The notes: generated from the letters alone by a model not told the origin. A stretch of 64,000 bases of DNA from Dermacentor variabilis (GCF_050947875.1 NC_134568.1:251613767-251677766); one strand, 5' to 3'; positions 26,001 to 39,059 are shown, numbered from the stretch's first letter. Program-made: numbers and translations.

Positions 26001-27529
26001 TGTTTCTGACGTTCCCAGCAGATCTTGGGTAGCGAAAATACAGGCGAGGAGGAAATGCGTGTGGAAACACCACAAATTTAAGGCTGTTAAAACCTTGAGC
26101 TCGTCTCCCCTCCCCCTATTCCCCTTTTATGTGTTCTGCAATGGTACAGCAGGGTGTTGACGACTTGAACGCATAAATGAATCAACTAATGAATGGTCTT
26201 ATTCAGTCGAAATATGTGTAGATCGGAATTGAACATTTCATCTGATTTGCCAATTTCCCACTGAGTACGCCTATGGTTCTCTTGTTCGCACGCGTGTAAG
26301 TTTAACTGAAAGATACGTAACATGATGGTTTCGCACTAATGGTTTCCGAATACCACGAAACATTCGACGGCAACGAAGGTGTAACAAAAGATATCGACCG
26401 GCAACTCAAAAAGCGGGACATCCACAAAGCGCATATGCAGGAGCGGAGAGATTACATGTGCAACTAAATAAGCGCACGTACAACGTTGGTCACCGATTGC
26501 CGGCTTAAAACGGCGAAAGTAGCGCGGCGGCCAGATCACGGTCAGTTACTCCATGTCTAATTCAATGAGCATGCCGCGCTGACCAAATCCGTGTTGCAGT
26601 GCCGCCATAAGTGATGGAGAGAATAATGTAGTTGAAGAGTGGCGTGCAAAACAATGCAGCGAAACCAGTTGCGTGCATCACCTCAACGCACTGGCGTTCG
26701 CTACATACGCTGCAATATATAAATTTAGGCGTTGTGATAAGCGCGCATGACCGTTGCTTACGGCTGCCATGCTTATTCTGAAAACACTCGATTGCTATTT
26801 GGTTACTTCTTAATACCAGTTTTCAAGCTTTTGCTCTACGACATTAGCTGCAAAGTGGCGTTGCAAAGCGTTCAATTAGCGTACTGATAAGTACTCGTCA
26901 TGTTAGTCCTTTCCGTTGCTTTCCTATACTTCGCTAACGGTCTACCTTGAACAAACGTCTTCTTTTCCCTCTCCAGCGCTAGAAAAGCTGATACACACCC
27001 ATTCCCCATTATACGTACGTTTCCTACTGAGTTTACTGTACACATTTTGAATCGACAGCTTGTGTGCACCTGCCTCTGTCGCTGCTGGTTTATATTTTCA
27101 CTATAGCTTCTTGAATACAACGTAATCATCAAACGTTACATTTGTTGTGTTAACTTTGGCTAAATAAGTATGTACTACGTGAGTCCATTGCACTGCAGTT
27201 TCTTCGTAGTAGGCACCGAGAGAGACCACAGTTAAAGTATGGCGTTGAAAGAAACCCTTCGAAAGCGCGAGGACCACCTAGGCTATCCATCTCATGGTCG
27301 ACTGAGGCGGCGTTGAAAGTATTGTCGCAGCAAGCGTTGCAACGAAAGTGGTATTGCGTACCAACAATCGCGGGTTACAAAACCCAGCTTGGCATAACAT
27401 GGTAAGGGGCCGCGTCTTGTTTCGGAAGCTGACGCCGCAATAAGTAAAATAGAATAAATAAACACTGAGATTTTGAGTGCCAGAACCACAAACTGATTGT
27501 AAGGTACGCCGCAGCAGGGGACTCGGGAT

Positions 27530-27700
27530 TAAGTATGACCGCCCGGGGTTCTTTAACGTTAATCCAGTGCACAGTACACGAGCCTTTTTTGTACTTCGCT
27601 CACATCCGAATTCATGGGGTCGCCGCCTTGATCGAACCCGCGACCTCGAGCTCAGCAACGAAATGCCATATCCGGGTACATGCCGCACCACTACAGGGGA
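27530..27700 (-). repeat. Diverged Ruka-type SINE
   Basis: Shows GGGGTTCTTTAACG, a TCGAACCCGCGACCTCGAGC segment (the B-box region on the minus strand) and TCAGCAACG in SINE order, but with many substitutions and lost 3' end. An old copy. Confidence 0.7.
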
Positions 27701-27703
27701 AGG

Positions 27704-27716
27704 GGGGGGGGGGGGC
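27704..27716 (+). repeat. G homopolymer run
   Basis: A run of 13 consecutive G after AGGGGAA. A length-variable site and a potential sequencing-error site. A similar run lies at about 52788-52806. Confidence 0.8.
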
Positions 27717-28104
27717 AACAAGTGGTAACAAATCTCAACAACGGGTTTATACAGGTGTAGTACGTTAATTTCGTGAAGATCGCACGCCCTGTCTACGTGC
27801 ACTAGTGCCCGTACATGCATCAGAGATCTTGCTGACTACAAATTTGTTATTACATCCAGTAACCATGGCGGGGTCCATCCAAATTGTATTCCTTCCGTGC
27901 CCTGCTGCTGATCCCGTTTCCACTTTTCTTACTGGTTAGCCTGTTCTATTAATTTCCATGAGGCTGCTCTATGTACTCGAAAGCAACTAATAGACTTTGG
28001 TGGGGGTTGCTTGCCTGTTTCATCACACCAATTCCTGTACTTGCACATTATGTTTTAGTCCGCGGTAGACACGGAGGGGCGGAATGCAACACTGTTGCTA
28101 CCAC

Positions 28105-28175
28105 TCGATTAAGGTGCACGTAGTAAACCTCGGATGGTCAGAATTAATCCGGATCCCTCCACTACAGCGTCCCTC
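28105..28175 (+). repeat. Ruka-type SINE fragment
   Basis: AAGGTGCACGTAGTAAACCTC, GGTCAGAATTAATCCGGAT and CCACTACAGCGT follow the SINE body order. Head and tail absent. Confidence 0.65.
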
Positions 28176-29260
28176 GCAGCTCACAGCGCAACTACGCGGC
28201 CTTTAAACCAAAGCTTCACTCAATTATCGGAAACGATCAGGCCACCGTAATGCAAATGAAAGTGCGGACGTCGCCGGAATGAACTTTTCAACCACGCATA
28301 CGGTGGAAAGACAGGGACAGAGGAAGTACTGCACGAGCGGGTAAATTAAAGCAACAAATATGTAATGTTAAACCACGAACTTCTAAAAAAAAGAAAGAGA
28401 ACGACGTATACTCCGATACATGACCACTGAATTGTGTAGCCGATGTCATCAGTGTCATCGCAGCGATTAGCAATCCGCCAGAGCTTGCAGCCGCAGCCAT
28501 AACAGATAAACAACCATGAACATGTCAGAGCAGTGACACCGTCTACGTCTCAGCGAAGAACTCAAATACGGAACCCTGATTCCACTTGTACAGTGTCGCG
28601 TCCACACGAGGTCAGCGCGAACTGCGGTGCGGCGTACGAGAGAAGACGTGCACGCAGTCATCGTCCCGTACGTTCTGCGGGGCCTATCACTGATCAATAT
28701 TTGTTAGTGGAGGAGGAGAAGGAAATAAAGAGAGAAGGCAGGGATGGTAACCGGGAATGCGTCTGCTTGACTACACTACGCTGGGGGGCGGGAAAGAGGG
28801 AATAGAAATGATCAGCTAGAGAGAGGGAGGGGCAAGAAAGCCACAGTGAGCTCGCGCACGCACGAGGAGGGCCTGAGCGAGTCAAAGGCGTTCACATAGG
28901 CCGGTCACCCTCGAGAAAGCCAAAGGGCCTTCATAGATTTGTGGGCCGACGACGGTCTTCAAGCAGCACCTGCACAGACAACGGCCGATAGACCAGTCGC
29001 TGAACCTTAAAAAGAGCGTAAAACTCACCAGGCGAACCAAAGCGCTCCACTTCAACACACACCAGCGCAAGTGACGGTATTCAAACACCGGATATTTAGG
29101 AGGGGTGTGGGGCGGTTCCGCTCTCAATTAAAGAGCAATTAAAGACGTTGGGGGGCGCGAAGTTTGCTAGACAGTGTACAGGAGTAACGCTTGCACTGTG
29201 TCCAAACTTTGGTGCAACATAAACTGCGACAGGTTGTCATTCAAGCGCGTGACAACAGCC

Positions 29261-29475
29261 CACCCACCGCGATAGTCTACGGTGTTGGCTGCTAAGCTCT
29301 ACGTCACGGGTCAATCAAAGTCGGGGCCGCCGAACTTCGATAGAGGCGAAATGCACAAACGCTCGTGGTACTTAGATTCAGGTGTACGTTAAAGAACCTC
29401 AGGCGGTGAAAATTAATCCGGTGCCGCCGACTACGGCGTGCGTCATAATCAGATAGCGGTTTTGGCACATATAAA
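29261..29475 (+). repeat. Ruka-type SINE, diverged but near full length
   Basis: Begins with a decayed tRNA-like head (GTGTTGGCTGCTAAGC, then TCACGGGTCAATC), then GGCCGCCGAACTTCGAT, GGTGTACGTTAAAGAACCTC, GACTACGGCGTGCGTCATAA and GGTTTTGGCAC. The B box is mutated. Confidence 0.8.
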
Positions 29476-32400
29476 CGATGTCAAAGGAAAAATGAGATGC
29501 TTCATATAAAAGTGCCAGTCGTATTTTACCGCTACGATAAATGTCGCGAGAATTTCGAAAAGGTAGGCACTTTGGCAGATATCATGAGACATCGCATCCT
29601 TTCTCTTTTTATTTCTATAACTAGAATAAAGGAAACGCTTGCATCCATTTCTTCCTGCTCCAGAACATTTTGGCTTTTGTTTCAGCTCTTTGCGGGCGGA
29701 GTAAAAGCAGGAAAAAAGACAAAAAGAAAGAAGGACCTTCTTGGCTTGGTATCCAAGCTGCCAAACTGTGCGTCTAATAAGTGCCGCGTAGCTTCATTCA
29801 TGGTTTAAGGCGAAGACTGAGCTCCAACCTCGGGTTCGTTAACCTTCCGTCTCTGTTACTTTCTTTTTTGACAGCTTTCTTTCGCATTTCCTATTCTTCG
29901 AGCTGCAGGCAGACAGTGCCTGACAAAGCGTTTCAAGTGCGAGTAAAGTCATAGCCAAGTTCGTCACTGAAGACAATGCAAGCAACGCACGCGCGACCTT
30001 ATAGAGGCCGATGGCACTGCCAGCAGCTGTGACGAATGTTCGCGGATTTTGTACTGGCACGTACGCAGTGAGTTCCACACTATGCACGTAGCTCCAGAGA
30101 AACATCCGTGAGCACGAAGAGGCCGCAGTGTCGGCCGATAAAGTATGCACGTGAGTTCGTTCGACGCGACCAACTCGAAGCGCAACAAGCACACTATTTA
30201 TAAGTCTCGCGCGCTCATGAGTGTTTCTTATGCAGTAGCACGCACGGAGCCGACAAAAGCAACATAATTGCAGAAAGCGCAGTTCACCAACCCACTTTCC
30301 AGTTAAGCGGCTAAGCAGCGAAGAATTTTCTGACAACGCGCTACGTAAAACGCAAGCGAGGATGCTTGCCACGAAAGTCCAAATGGTTTCGTTCACGTAG
30401 AGAACGGAACAATATGCGAGGGAACACCTTGTTCGCCTTTGGGGCCGTTATTTGTTTTTCGCGCTGAAATCAAGAAAACACGACGGGTCTGATTCTCCAG
30501 TATAGCTGAATTATTCCCAAAGTTTCAGCAGGAGAAATCTGAACAAATTCTGCAGGGCCATTACTCGAATATCAAATATAGGTGTTCCCTTCGATAATGG
30601 ACTGACCTGTACAACGCGCCTAGAGAGAGGGTCGCAGTTTGATTTTGTATAGTTTGTATACCGCGGTCCATATAGTACGAATAAGGTTATTATAGACGCA
30701 TGGAACAGATAAAGTCATCAACTCATGGGTAATATGAGTTCTCGACGCCACAACTACAATTTTTATATAAGAAAGGTATCCACGCTTCCATTTCCATATT
30801 TCCATTTCAAATCCATATTTGCCACAGGGCAAGCTGTTAGACTTTTTGTTTTTAAAGGAGAACAAAGAAAGGGAGCCCGTTTCGTCGTTCTACCGGTTGC
30901 AAAAGCAGGGGAAAAAATCACAAGCTTGCAAAGCTTGTGCTGGCGTGATGCTTTGCAGTTTTTCTTTTGCGATGACTGTCCACATGTTTCGCTATAAGTT
31001 CAGCCTGCACAGGTAACAGCTGTTCCTGCTGCGCACATAAAGTCCACAAATAGCCGCGTTCTCTTCTCGCTAACAGATAGATATAAATGCAGCACAGCAC
31101 TCCTGCCATAAACTCCGTCGTGAAACAACCAGCAGTATATTTAATGCTGCTTTCGCCGAATACATGCACTACGACTGACTCAGTACAATCTGATGTGACA
31201 GATTGACGGGACGAGACGGAGAAGGGGGAGGCTTCACGTCGTGCTCGGTATAGAGCTGGACCGGGTATTTCTTTTTTTGGTAGGCTTCAACGATTACGCG
31301 AGACAAACTAACTATATACGAGCAGCTGAGTGCACACAAAGTAAAAATGGCAGCGCCATCTCTGCACGAGCAAATCTATACGTACGCCAAAAAGAAATGC
31401 TTTCCGCGCGGCATATTCGATTGGTTAGTTTCAGTGCGGTTCGGCAGCGTTACAAAGCTCGCGTAGGACAGCTTTTAGGCGTGCATGCAAGCATAAGCGT
31501 GCATGCAAGCATACATGCAAGCATAAGAAAGCACCAGTGGCGCTAATGAGGCCAGATTACCGCCTACTAGACCCGCTTATTTTCGTAATGCGACTTTAAA
31601 GTTGTCATTCACGATGTCGTAGGACTCCAAAGCGGTTCGAAAAGACCAGTTCAACATGCCATCACATATGCGCCTGTCTCGTGAATAGAATAAAGCAAAC
31701 GAATGTCGCGCCAAAGCAAGGAATGTAACAGACATGTACGGAAAGGAAAGGCTCCTTTAGTATCGAGCTGCTGCATTGCTCTCTCTAATGGCCTCGAGAA
31801 AAACAATGGTAGTCTACAGAGTTCAAAAGTACTAGAACGTGAAATGTCGACCACAACTTTGAAATGTCAAGAAGGTTAGGGTTGGTGTTTCCACACCAAA
31901 TGTTATGAAAAGCACGCTACCCTTTGCAATGCCGTGGCTGTGAAATATTGGAAAGCCGTATACGCAGCCGCGACCGCTTCAGGACTGGGAGGTTGAAGCC
32001 CGCTGCATTCCTAAGACGTAGCGATTAAGAAAGCTCATTCTTACGCCTTTGACTTTTGCACGCCGTTAGTGCAACAGGAGGGCCACTGCAAAACCCTGCT
32101 ACAGGTTTAATAATTTGGGTTAGAACTGATGACACGTTCCGGCCATTGATGCATTCGAAAGTCGCACCACATTTGTGGTCCACGATAAAGCATGCTTTTC
32201 ATCTGATTCTGCTGCGGGTTGCTAAAGGGAGTCAGTTTAAATTAACATATAGGAACGTAATAGTGGTGGCAAGCATGGAGGTTTTGCGCTGCGAGATTGA
32301 CGAGTCGTCCACAGTGCACAGAACAAAGGAAAAGTGTTCCATTTTAAATGTCGACTTGGAAGCATCTCTCGCAGCGTCAAAGCTTTAACGTCACGAGATT

Positions 32401-34599
32401 CTGATAGTATCACCGACCCTGTCCCATACCGTCAATTAGGTTGTCAAATACACGTCAACGCCCGGACAGCGCTGCTCTTTTTGACAAAAGATCATGGCTG
32501 AGCATAACCTGCACAGATGCATTCCTTTCTTGCGAATAAGGGATCACAACGTGCTGACAGACAATTAGAAGACTCCATCAAGCATCTGAGCAGTGTTTCT
32601 GCTCTCTGACCTGGTGTACGTTGAGGCGCGTCTTTACAACGGCCCTGTTTTCCTGAAAACGATCAGCGGACAGCGAACTTTAAGAGTGTGAACCTTTGTT
32701 AACAGGAACTTAGCTGCGCCGGCGTATGCTGTAAATGGGCGATCACTTCCCGAATCAACTGGTGCGAACAGCATCCGTGTCGTGCAGAGTAAGTATTTTT
32801 GACAACATGTCCAACTTCTTCCGCGAATACCGCACCAATGAACCAACGCGTCTTGTGCGCTTCGTGCATATACGCTAGACGCGCATTTTCCCCGCGCGTC
32901 TGAAATACTCGAGAGCGGTGTGCTCTAAAGTTACCAAAAATATTAGAGTAATTTCATCTAATCAAATGGTACAGCGTCATGCCAATTGAACACACTCGAC
33001 ATATCACCGCAAAAAAGCAGAGCTAGGAGCAACATGGGAGCAAGAAAAGGACGGTCACAATTTCCACCCGTTTCTGATACACCTGTCACAGATATACATT
33101 TCTGAATATGCTTGAGTCAATGTAGATTGAAATAGGTGTGAACTGGGCGATGCAACACGGTTTGCTCAAGCCCACATGTCTTCGATCCTATTATAGTTAA
33201 TGACGCTTCTTTTTTTTTTTTTTTTTTTTACCGTTAGAAAGCCCAATGCAGAACGACTTGGATGGGATGGGAACTACACCGGGTGACAGGCTTGTTATTT
33301 GAATGTCGCGTTTTAAAGGAGCATGTGCAGTCATGTGGACAAGTTCGCTCTTTGATGTACACAAATTCCGCCAAATACGAAGCCTGAGACAGGTCTCGCC
33401 CAAGGTAGCAAGCTACGAATTCGATGCACTTAATAGCTCTTATAAGCATCGAACCTCTTGGATACGACCAGCCCGTTCATCCGTCCCGAAAAAAAGTTAT
33501 CGGCCTCTGCATTAAAAGTTTCAGCTCAAACTCACCCTGCCTACTTTTGTTGACGAATAGTAGGCTAGACAACCCAGTGGAAACTCACATTTCGATTCGA
33601 CAAACCATATCTTAGCTCACGTAGCTTCAGTCACATACAAAACGCTCAAGTGTTTCAGAGGGATAGTAGCCTGCTCGAGAAATGACTCAGAAACTGTCTA
33701 GGTTGTCTCCCTTCAGTGATATGACAAGTGGACTAAATGCGCTGCGCGAAGCGCTAGAGCTGAAGAAATACTCGCCATGCTCTGTTGTTATCCATCCATC
33801 GTCTACTGACTGTTCTCACAGCGAAACGTTTCAGCTGAAACTAGAACTATAACATAACACGGTATAGTATATACAAACACGATTGTAATGCATCCGAAAG
33901 AGGACACCAATTTTCGGCCTCGCGGTGCTCGTGTTTACAAAGTCAATTTGGTCATCAAGTCAAGAAGCATCAATTGGAAGCAGCTACTCAATGGCCACAA
34001 ATACGAGATACTTTCGCTTTACGATAAGGGTTTCTGATGCTTTGGTGTCTGCGCTCATTTGGGTGCTCTTTCATAACAATGCAACCAAAGCCTAAATATA
34101 GCAAGCCTATTGGGCAGTATGGTAATGCGGAAGTAAATGGCGTTACACAGCAAGTGGTGAGGTCATCCCACTGCGGGCACGCCATTCGCTCCACAATGAA
34201 AAGAAAATGACTGCATCTGCCCGCTTTCATTCCTTCTTCCGGCCATAGATGCGCGTAGCAGAGTTGCTGAACTCCCGACCTTTGCGCAACATATCATGAA
34301 GCATGCATGAGCCATCGGAAAGAAATTCACTGTCAAGGAACCTAAAACAAGTGAACAACGTAGTTTCATGCTGTGGTACACACCGCAAACAGAACAAAGC
34401 CTGACGTTACCACCATTAACGTGCTCCAAACAGAAGACGCCGACTGAATGCCAGGGTACTGACGCAATCGACATGCTAGTAATTCATTGCGGTACTGTGG
34501 TTCGATAAATACTGAGCATCAAAACGATAAGCAAAGCAACGAAACTACGAGATCACTATCGGGTAATGGGAACAGTGCGGCACGGCCACGAGCGAGGAA

Positions 34600-35880
34600 C
34601 CGCGTGGTTTCATGCAACGCTAGTTCCCGTACTCGCCGCGCGATGCCGCCACGAATCAAAGAAGCGCGCGTCTTGAGCGAAAGGCACACGCGCTACCGAA
34701 AGGGGGCGAGACGCGCTGATCAAAACACGGGCACCGAAAAATGGGATCAAGCAACTAGCCAGCAATGTGCAAACCACGTGGCACGGGAATAGGTGACAGC
34801 CCTTAGGCGCGCTAGTCCGGCAGGCAGTGAATTCGGCCTTACAACCGCGAGCGCGCCCGTGTCTCGCACAAGACACGGCCGCGCGCGTAGTGGCCGAAGG
34901 GGTACGGTACGTACATTGGTGCTTCTTGGCGGCTGCAGCGGCCAGGCCGGCCACGACGGCGTCGACGAGCGACAACCGACAGCTGGGCCGTGGCGGCGCC
35001 TTGCGCGGCCGGCGCCGCGTCGTCGTGACGGAGGCCGTCGCTGCCGTGACCGCGGGCGCGATCACGGCCACCGCTTCGGCGGACGCCGACCGGATGACCA
35101 TCCCATCCAGCTTTCTCGACCGGTAATCCAAGCGCCAAGGAATCGACGGTCCCTCACTCGGCTAGCAGCACGACGCCACGTGAAGAGCGCAGGTACGCAG
35201 AGCGCATCAGTCCGACCGGCCGCTATTTCGGGAGCACGCAACTCGGCACGACAACGGCGCCCTGGCGCTACTGTCCGTTGCTCCGAAGTCACTGAAGGGA
35301 GAGTTGATCGTCAGCGCCGACAGCACGCAGGCGCCTCCTCGCCCACGACCCTCCCTCACCCGCGCGCGGAGAGCGAGGGAGCGTGGCGGCAGCCAGCGAG
35401 GGAGAGGAGTTGTTCCCTTCTCCGCCAACAACAATCGCCATATTGGAGTCCATCCAAAAAGCCTCTCTGCGTGACAGACACGCATTCATCAAATGATGAT
35501 GTACAGTCGCGCGCTCCTCCTCGCCCCAAAGCTCCACAAAGAAAAGCTCTGGAGAGGAGGCTGCGGGAGGAGTGGCCTCCAGCGCTCGCAAATCAATCTC
35601 GTTTTGCGCCTCTTTTGTGCCTCACCGCCGCAGCGGCAAGCGCGGGCGCCCCTCGCCGCTGTCGTCTGGCCCGCATGGCCGCGCGCGCTCGCGACGCCCT
35701 GAATGGCTGCGGCCGCCGCCGGCTGGCTCCTCCTCCCGTCGACGCGCCGCCGTCAGGTGCGACGTCGACGCTCCCTTCGCTCGGTGCACTGCTGCTGGAG
35801 AGGGGGGGCACTCGCTGGCCGAAACGTCCCCCCCCCCCTCCCCCGTCATCGCACTTTTCCAGGGAGGAAAAAAAGTCCCA
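34600..35880. other. CpG-rich island with long overlapping open frames
   Basis: Strongly GC- and CpG-rich against AT-rich surroundings. Long frames are open on both strands, including a plus-strand frame at 34793-35899; all are Arg/Ala/Pro-rich with no recognisable domain, as expected from composition. Such islands can mark promoters. On the minus strand a GTACGTACC donor-like site near 34914 follows an open frame and leaves one base, the phase needed by the teashirt terminal exon. That match is suggestive only. Confidence 0.5.
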
Positions 35881-35936
35881 CGCAGACTCCGGAAGGTAAA
35901 CACCCCTTGCTTGCTGTGAGCAGACCACCACGCCTC

Positions 35937-35973
35937 TAGACATGGAAGTATACATTGTGTACTTCCATGTCTA
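35937..35973. repeat. Short perfect-arm hairpin
   Basis: TAGACATGGAAGTA pairs with TACTTCCATGTCTA around a loop of about 9 bases. Sits at the edge of the CpG-rich island. Role unknown. Confidence 0.85.
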
Positions 35974-37040
35974 TGCTACCTCAAAAATAAAAGTGACGCC
36001 TCGTAGCATGCGCTGCCCGACGTGCCGTCCGTTTACTCGTTTTATTTATTCATTCTTCAGCGAGTCAGCTGCGAATGTTCAGTCCCATTCATTGATTTCA
36101 CGGCTTGTTCATTGTGTATTGCGCCTATTACCTATATTCTCTAATATCGACGCCGAGGTCAGGGTGCCTAACATAGTGCTGAAGTGCTTAAAAGAGCATA
36201 TAAAAAGCACAAACGTGCTCCCACATGGCGTTCATTGCTGGACTGAGTGAATTGCGCCTTTTGAATTGCGCCCATGGCATTTGATGTTTCGGCACGCTAA
36301 TCTTACTTATCATGACGCTAACTAACGTACCAAACAATTTTTAAGCGTTTGTGCATGCGCGTCTTGCTCCTGTGAACTTCACGTCCGGCGACATCTCTTT
36401 CCAGCTTCGATATCGACTTGGTGTAATTCATTTCGCAGTACTTTAATGTGCTATTTGTTACAAGAGTTGTCAGGCGAAAGTGCTCGTGACTGGACATAAC
36501 GCCTAGTCTGTCTAATCTAGTCGCGAGTGCTTTAGCCAAAAAATAATAAATAATAGGTACTAGGCGTACAATTGCCGCAACTTGGAAGACTGAAGTCGTC
36601 CCTTATGACACACAAAAGCAGACACAACCGGGAAAAGGCATGCGATTTAATTCGTTCAGAGACGGCATAGTACATATATGTATACGTATATACTGTCGCC
36701 TCAGAACAAGCAGGTTGCGGAACAATATCGCGCAATATTTTGTGACATAAAGAAACTTGGGAAGGACTAAGTGAGTGACAGGGGAATGTATATAGAATGT
36801 TAATCTAAATATGGTAAACGCACAGAAATAAGATACAGCTTTTTGAGAGAAGAATGACATGGTAGCGGAACTACCCCCCCCCCTTTTTTTTTTCGCTGTA
36901 TCTAACGGTATGCTGAACGAAATGCTGAAGAAAGGGTCATCCGACCTGTACAAGCGTCAAATAAATAAAAGAAAAAAAAAAGACAGCGACCACGGAGGCA
37001 TATACCGGTCTCCCACGTAACTTGAGCCAAACACCCAAAA

Positions 37041-37589
37041 TATGCAAATGCCACGCATCTGGACAGAACCAAGGTAATGGTGTTTGCCGTCGCTTGGAGA
37101 TAGATTAACTTTTGCATTCCACCTAATTACATAGTTAGCCTTAAGTAACTAATTAACTTCTCAAATATTATAGTTAGATGAAATGTGTCAATGAGGACAT
37201 TGTAGAGCAACATGAAAAACTCCTTAAACAGCTTTCTGTTGTTCAATACGTGCTAGGTGTTTTTCGCATGAGGGAAGCCCGCGAACACACGCAAAATTGT
37301 CGCGCGACTGGCCGCTCGAGGCACTTCGCGTGTATTCGTGAGCTTCTTCCATGCTTGGAAAAACACTTCCCTGTAGTACGTACAGAGCAACAGAAAGCTG
37401 TTTCGGGAGTTTTTAATGTTGCTCCACTATTTTCTCATTGACACTTTTTATAGAATTATAATATGTGAGAAGTTGATTAATTAAGACTAATAATGTCATT
37501 AGGCGGAATGCGAAAAATAATCTGAGTATCTCCAAGCGACGGCAAGCATTACCGTGGTTCTGTCCAGCTATATGCATGGCAACTGCATA
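37041..37589. mobile_element. Foldback element, ~550 bp, arms ~260 bp
   Basis: The left arm from TATGCAAATGCCACGCAT and CTGGACAGAACCAAGGTAAT is matched inverted by the right arm ending ATTACCGTGGTTCTGTCCAG and ATGCATGGCAACTGCATA. Matches continue inward through TGCCGTCGCTTGGAGATA, AAACAGCTTTCTGTTG and ACACACGCAAA to a central segment of about 30 bases. Internal divergence is roughly 15-20% by eye. An 87-codon frame at 37178-37441 merely spans the palindrome and is not a credible gene. Confidence 0.9.
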
Positions 37590-37621
37590 CTTTTAATGTT
37601 TAAAATTAAGAATTATATTCT

Positions 37622-37837
37622 GGATTTTTACGTTACAAAACCACTTTCTGATTGTGAGCGTATAGTGGGAGACGCCGGAAATTTCGACCACCTGGGGTTC
37701 TTTAACGTGCACCTAAGCACGCGGGAGTTTTCGCATTTCGTCCCCATCGAAATGCGGCCGCCGTGACCGGGATTCGATCCCGCGACCTCGTGTTTAGCAG
37801 CCGAACACCATATATGCATTAAGCAACCACGGAGGGT
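37622..37837 (-). repeat. Ruka-type tRNA-derived SINE
   Basis: Minus-strand copy lying 33 bases from the foldback element. It keeps the B-box region (GGGATCGAATCCC), CATTTCGATGGGGACGAAAT, GGTGCACGTTAAAGAACCCC and the tail. A few internal bases are missing at the AGATTTAGGT step. Confidence 0.9.
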
Positions 37838-38027
37838 CCTTTTAAAGTTTAGCTCAAGTTACCTGCATGGGACACCCTACATATCACGTCGCGTTCAATC
37901 ACACATACATATATATAGGGTTCATGGGAGAAGCAAGCGGTCGGAAACCACTTGCTTCCTGCAACTCCACATAACTTGAATGGTTTACGGCGCGATGTGT
38001 TACGAAAATTATTTAATATCATCTAAA

Positions 38028-39055
38028 AATATGGGGCAGAAACTTGGAGACTGACAAAGAAGCCTGAGACGAAGTTAAGCACCACGCAAAGAGCGATGGA
38101 ACGAAGAATGTTAGGCGTAACGTTAAGAGACAGAAAGAGAGCAGTGTGGATCAGAGGGCAAACGGGGGTATACCCGATATTCTAAATGACATTAAGAGAA
38201 AAAAAAAATGGAGCCGGGCAGGTCATGTAATGCGTAGGTTAGATAACCGGTGGACCGTTATGGTTACAGAATGGGTGCCAAGAGAAGGGAAGCGTAGTGG
38301 AGGACGGCACAATATAGGTGGGGCGATGGAATCAGGAAATTCGCATGGCTATAGTTGGAATCGGTTGGCGCAGTACAGGGGTATACTTGGACATCGCAGG
38401 GAGGCCGGCATGCTGCGAGCGCGACACCCGGACCCCCACGTCGCCAGTGGCAACCCGCCGAGACTCCTGCCGCGAACGGGCCTTCATTGACGAGACCGTG
38501 CGCTACTGCTTCGTCTCCGCATCGGCTGCTACCTCATGCACTTCAGCAAGGACGCACCGCCTGCAAGGCACGGGGAGTCCCTTTTGCCTCAAGTGCGCCA
38601 ATGTGGAGGACTTGGAGCACGTACTTTTGCGGTGCCCGGCGTACGCGGCACAGTGTGACGCGCTCACGAGAGCTTACCGCCGCCTCGTCCTGCCGTGCGA
38701 CAGCACCGAGGCGCTTCTCTTCCCGGCGGCCCATTCATCGGTAATCGGGCGCGCCTTCACGGCGCTGCTCGAATACTTGGACGGCGCCGACCTGTACGAG
38801 CGGCTGTAGCCGCCGCGCCTTCCTTGACGTGCCTTACCGCTCGGCTATCTCTCTCTATACCCTGTTTTCTCCGCTACTCTTTTTATCCCTTTCCCCTCAC
38901 CCGTACAGCGCTGTGGAGGTGCCCTCGCACGAGAGGCAGTAACGGCGCTGTACTTATCTCTTCTATTTTCTCTTTTAAAACCACTCATCATCATCGCAGG
39001 GAGAGGCCTTCGTCCTGCAGTGGACATAAAGTTGGATGCTGATGATGATAAGCCT
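38028..39055 (+). mobile_element. RTE-clade LINE 3' part, split by a nested LINE
   Basis: Bases 38028-38390 encode the C-terminal part of an RTE-type reverse transcriptase: YGAETWRLT, TQRAMERRMLGVTLRDR, then after a frameshift near 38165 KWSRAGHVMRRLDNRW and VTEWVPREGKRSGGR. The RTE-like end GGAGAGGCCTTCGTCCTGCA, GTGGACATAA and a GATGATGAT tail lies at 39001-39050. The two parts are separated by 588 bases of another element. Together with the frameshift this is a dead, 5'-truncated copy. Confidence 0.88.
38404..38991 (+). mobile_element. Nested 5'-truncated LINE with C-terminal Cys/His domain
   Basis: Inserted in the RTE element and flanked by CATCGCAGGGAG on both sides (38392-38403 and 38992-39003), a 12-bp target duplication. 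It encodes the end of an R1/I-type LINE polyprotein: CLKCANVEDLEHVLLRCPAY, a zinc-binding C-x2-C-x(n)-H-x4-C array, then about 45 residues to a stop at 38807-38809, then a pyrimidine-rich 3' UTR. The frame is intact, so the insertion looks young. The upstream RNase H and reverse transcriptase were lost by 5' truncation. Confidence 0.85.
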
Positions 39056-39059
39056 ACCA

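Larger units (their letters stand above)
14941..34590. other. Putative first intron or 5' flank of the teashirt-type gene
   Basis: About 20 kb of mainly AT-rich DNA with no convincing exon on either strand. Only short, shadow-like frames occur. Recognisable content is limited to the SINE copies, one hairpin and one retroposon tail listed separately. The minus-strand frame at 25414-25758 and the plus-strand frame at 20679-21035 have no known domain. A large empty intron or flank is usual for developmental regulators and may hold enhancers that cannot be read from sequence alone. Confidence 0.5.

Noticed and set aside
34793..35899. A 368-codon plus-strand frame
   Set aside because: Arg/Pro/Ala-rich product of CpG-rich DNA, with competing long frames on both strands and no recognisable domain.
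37178..37441. An 87-codon frame inside the foldback element
   Set aside because: It spans both arms of a palindrome and has no homology features.
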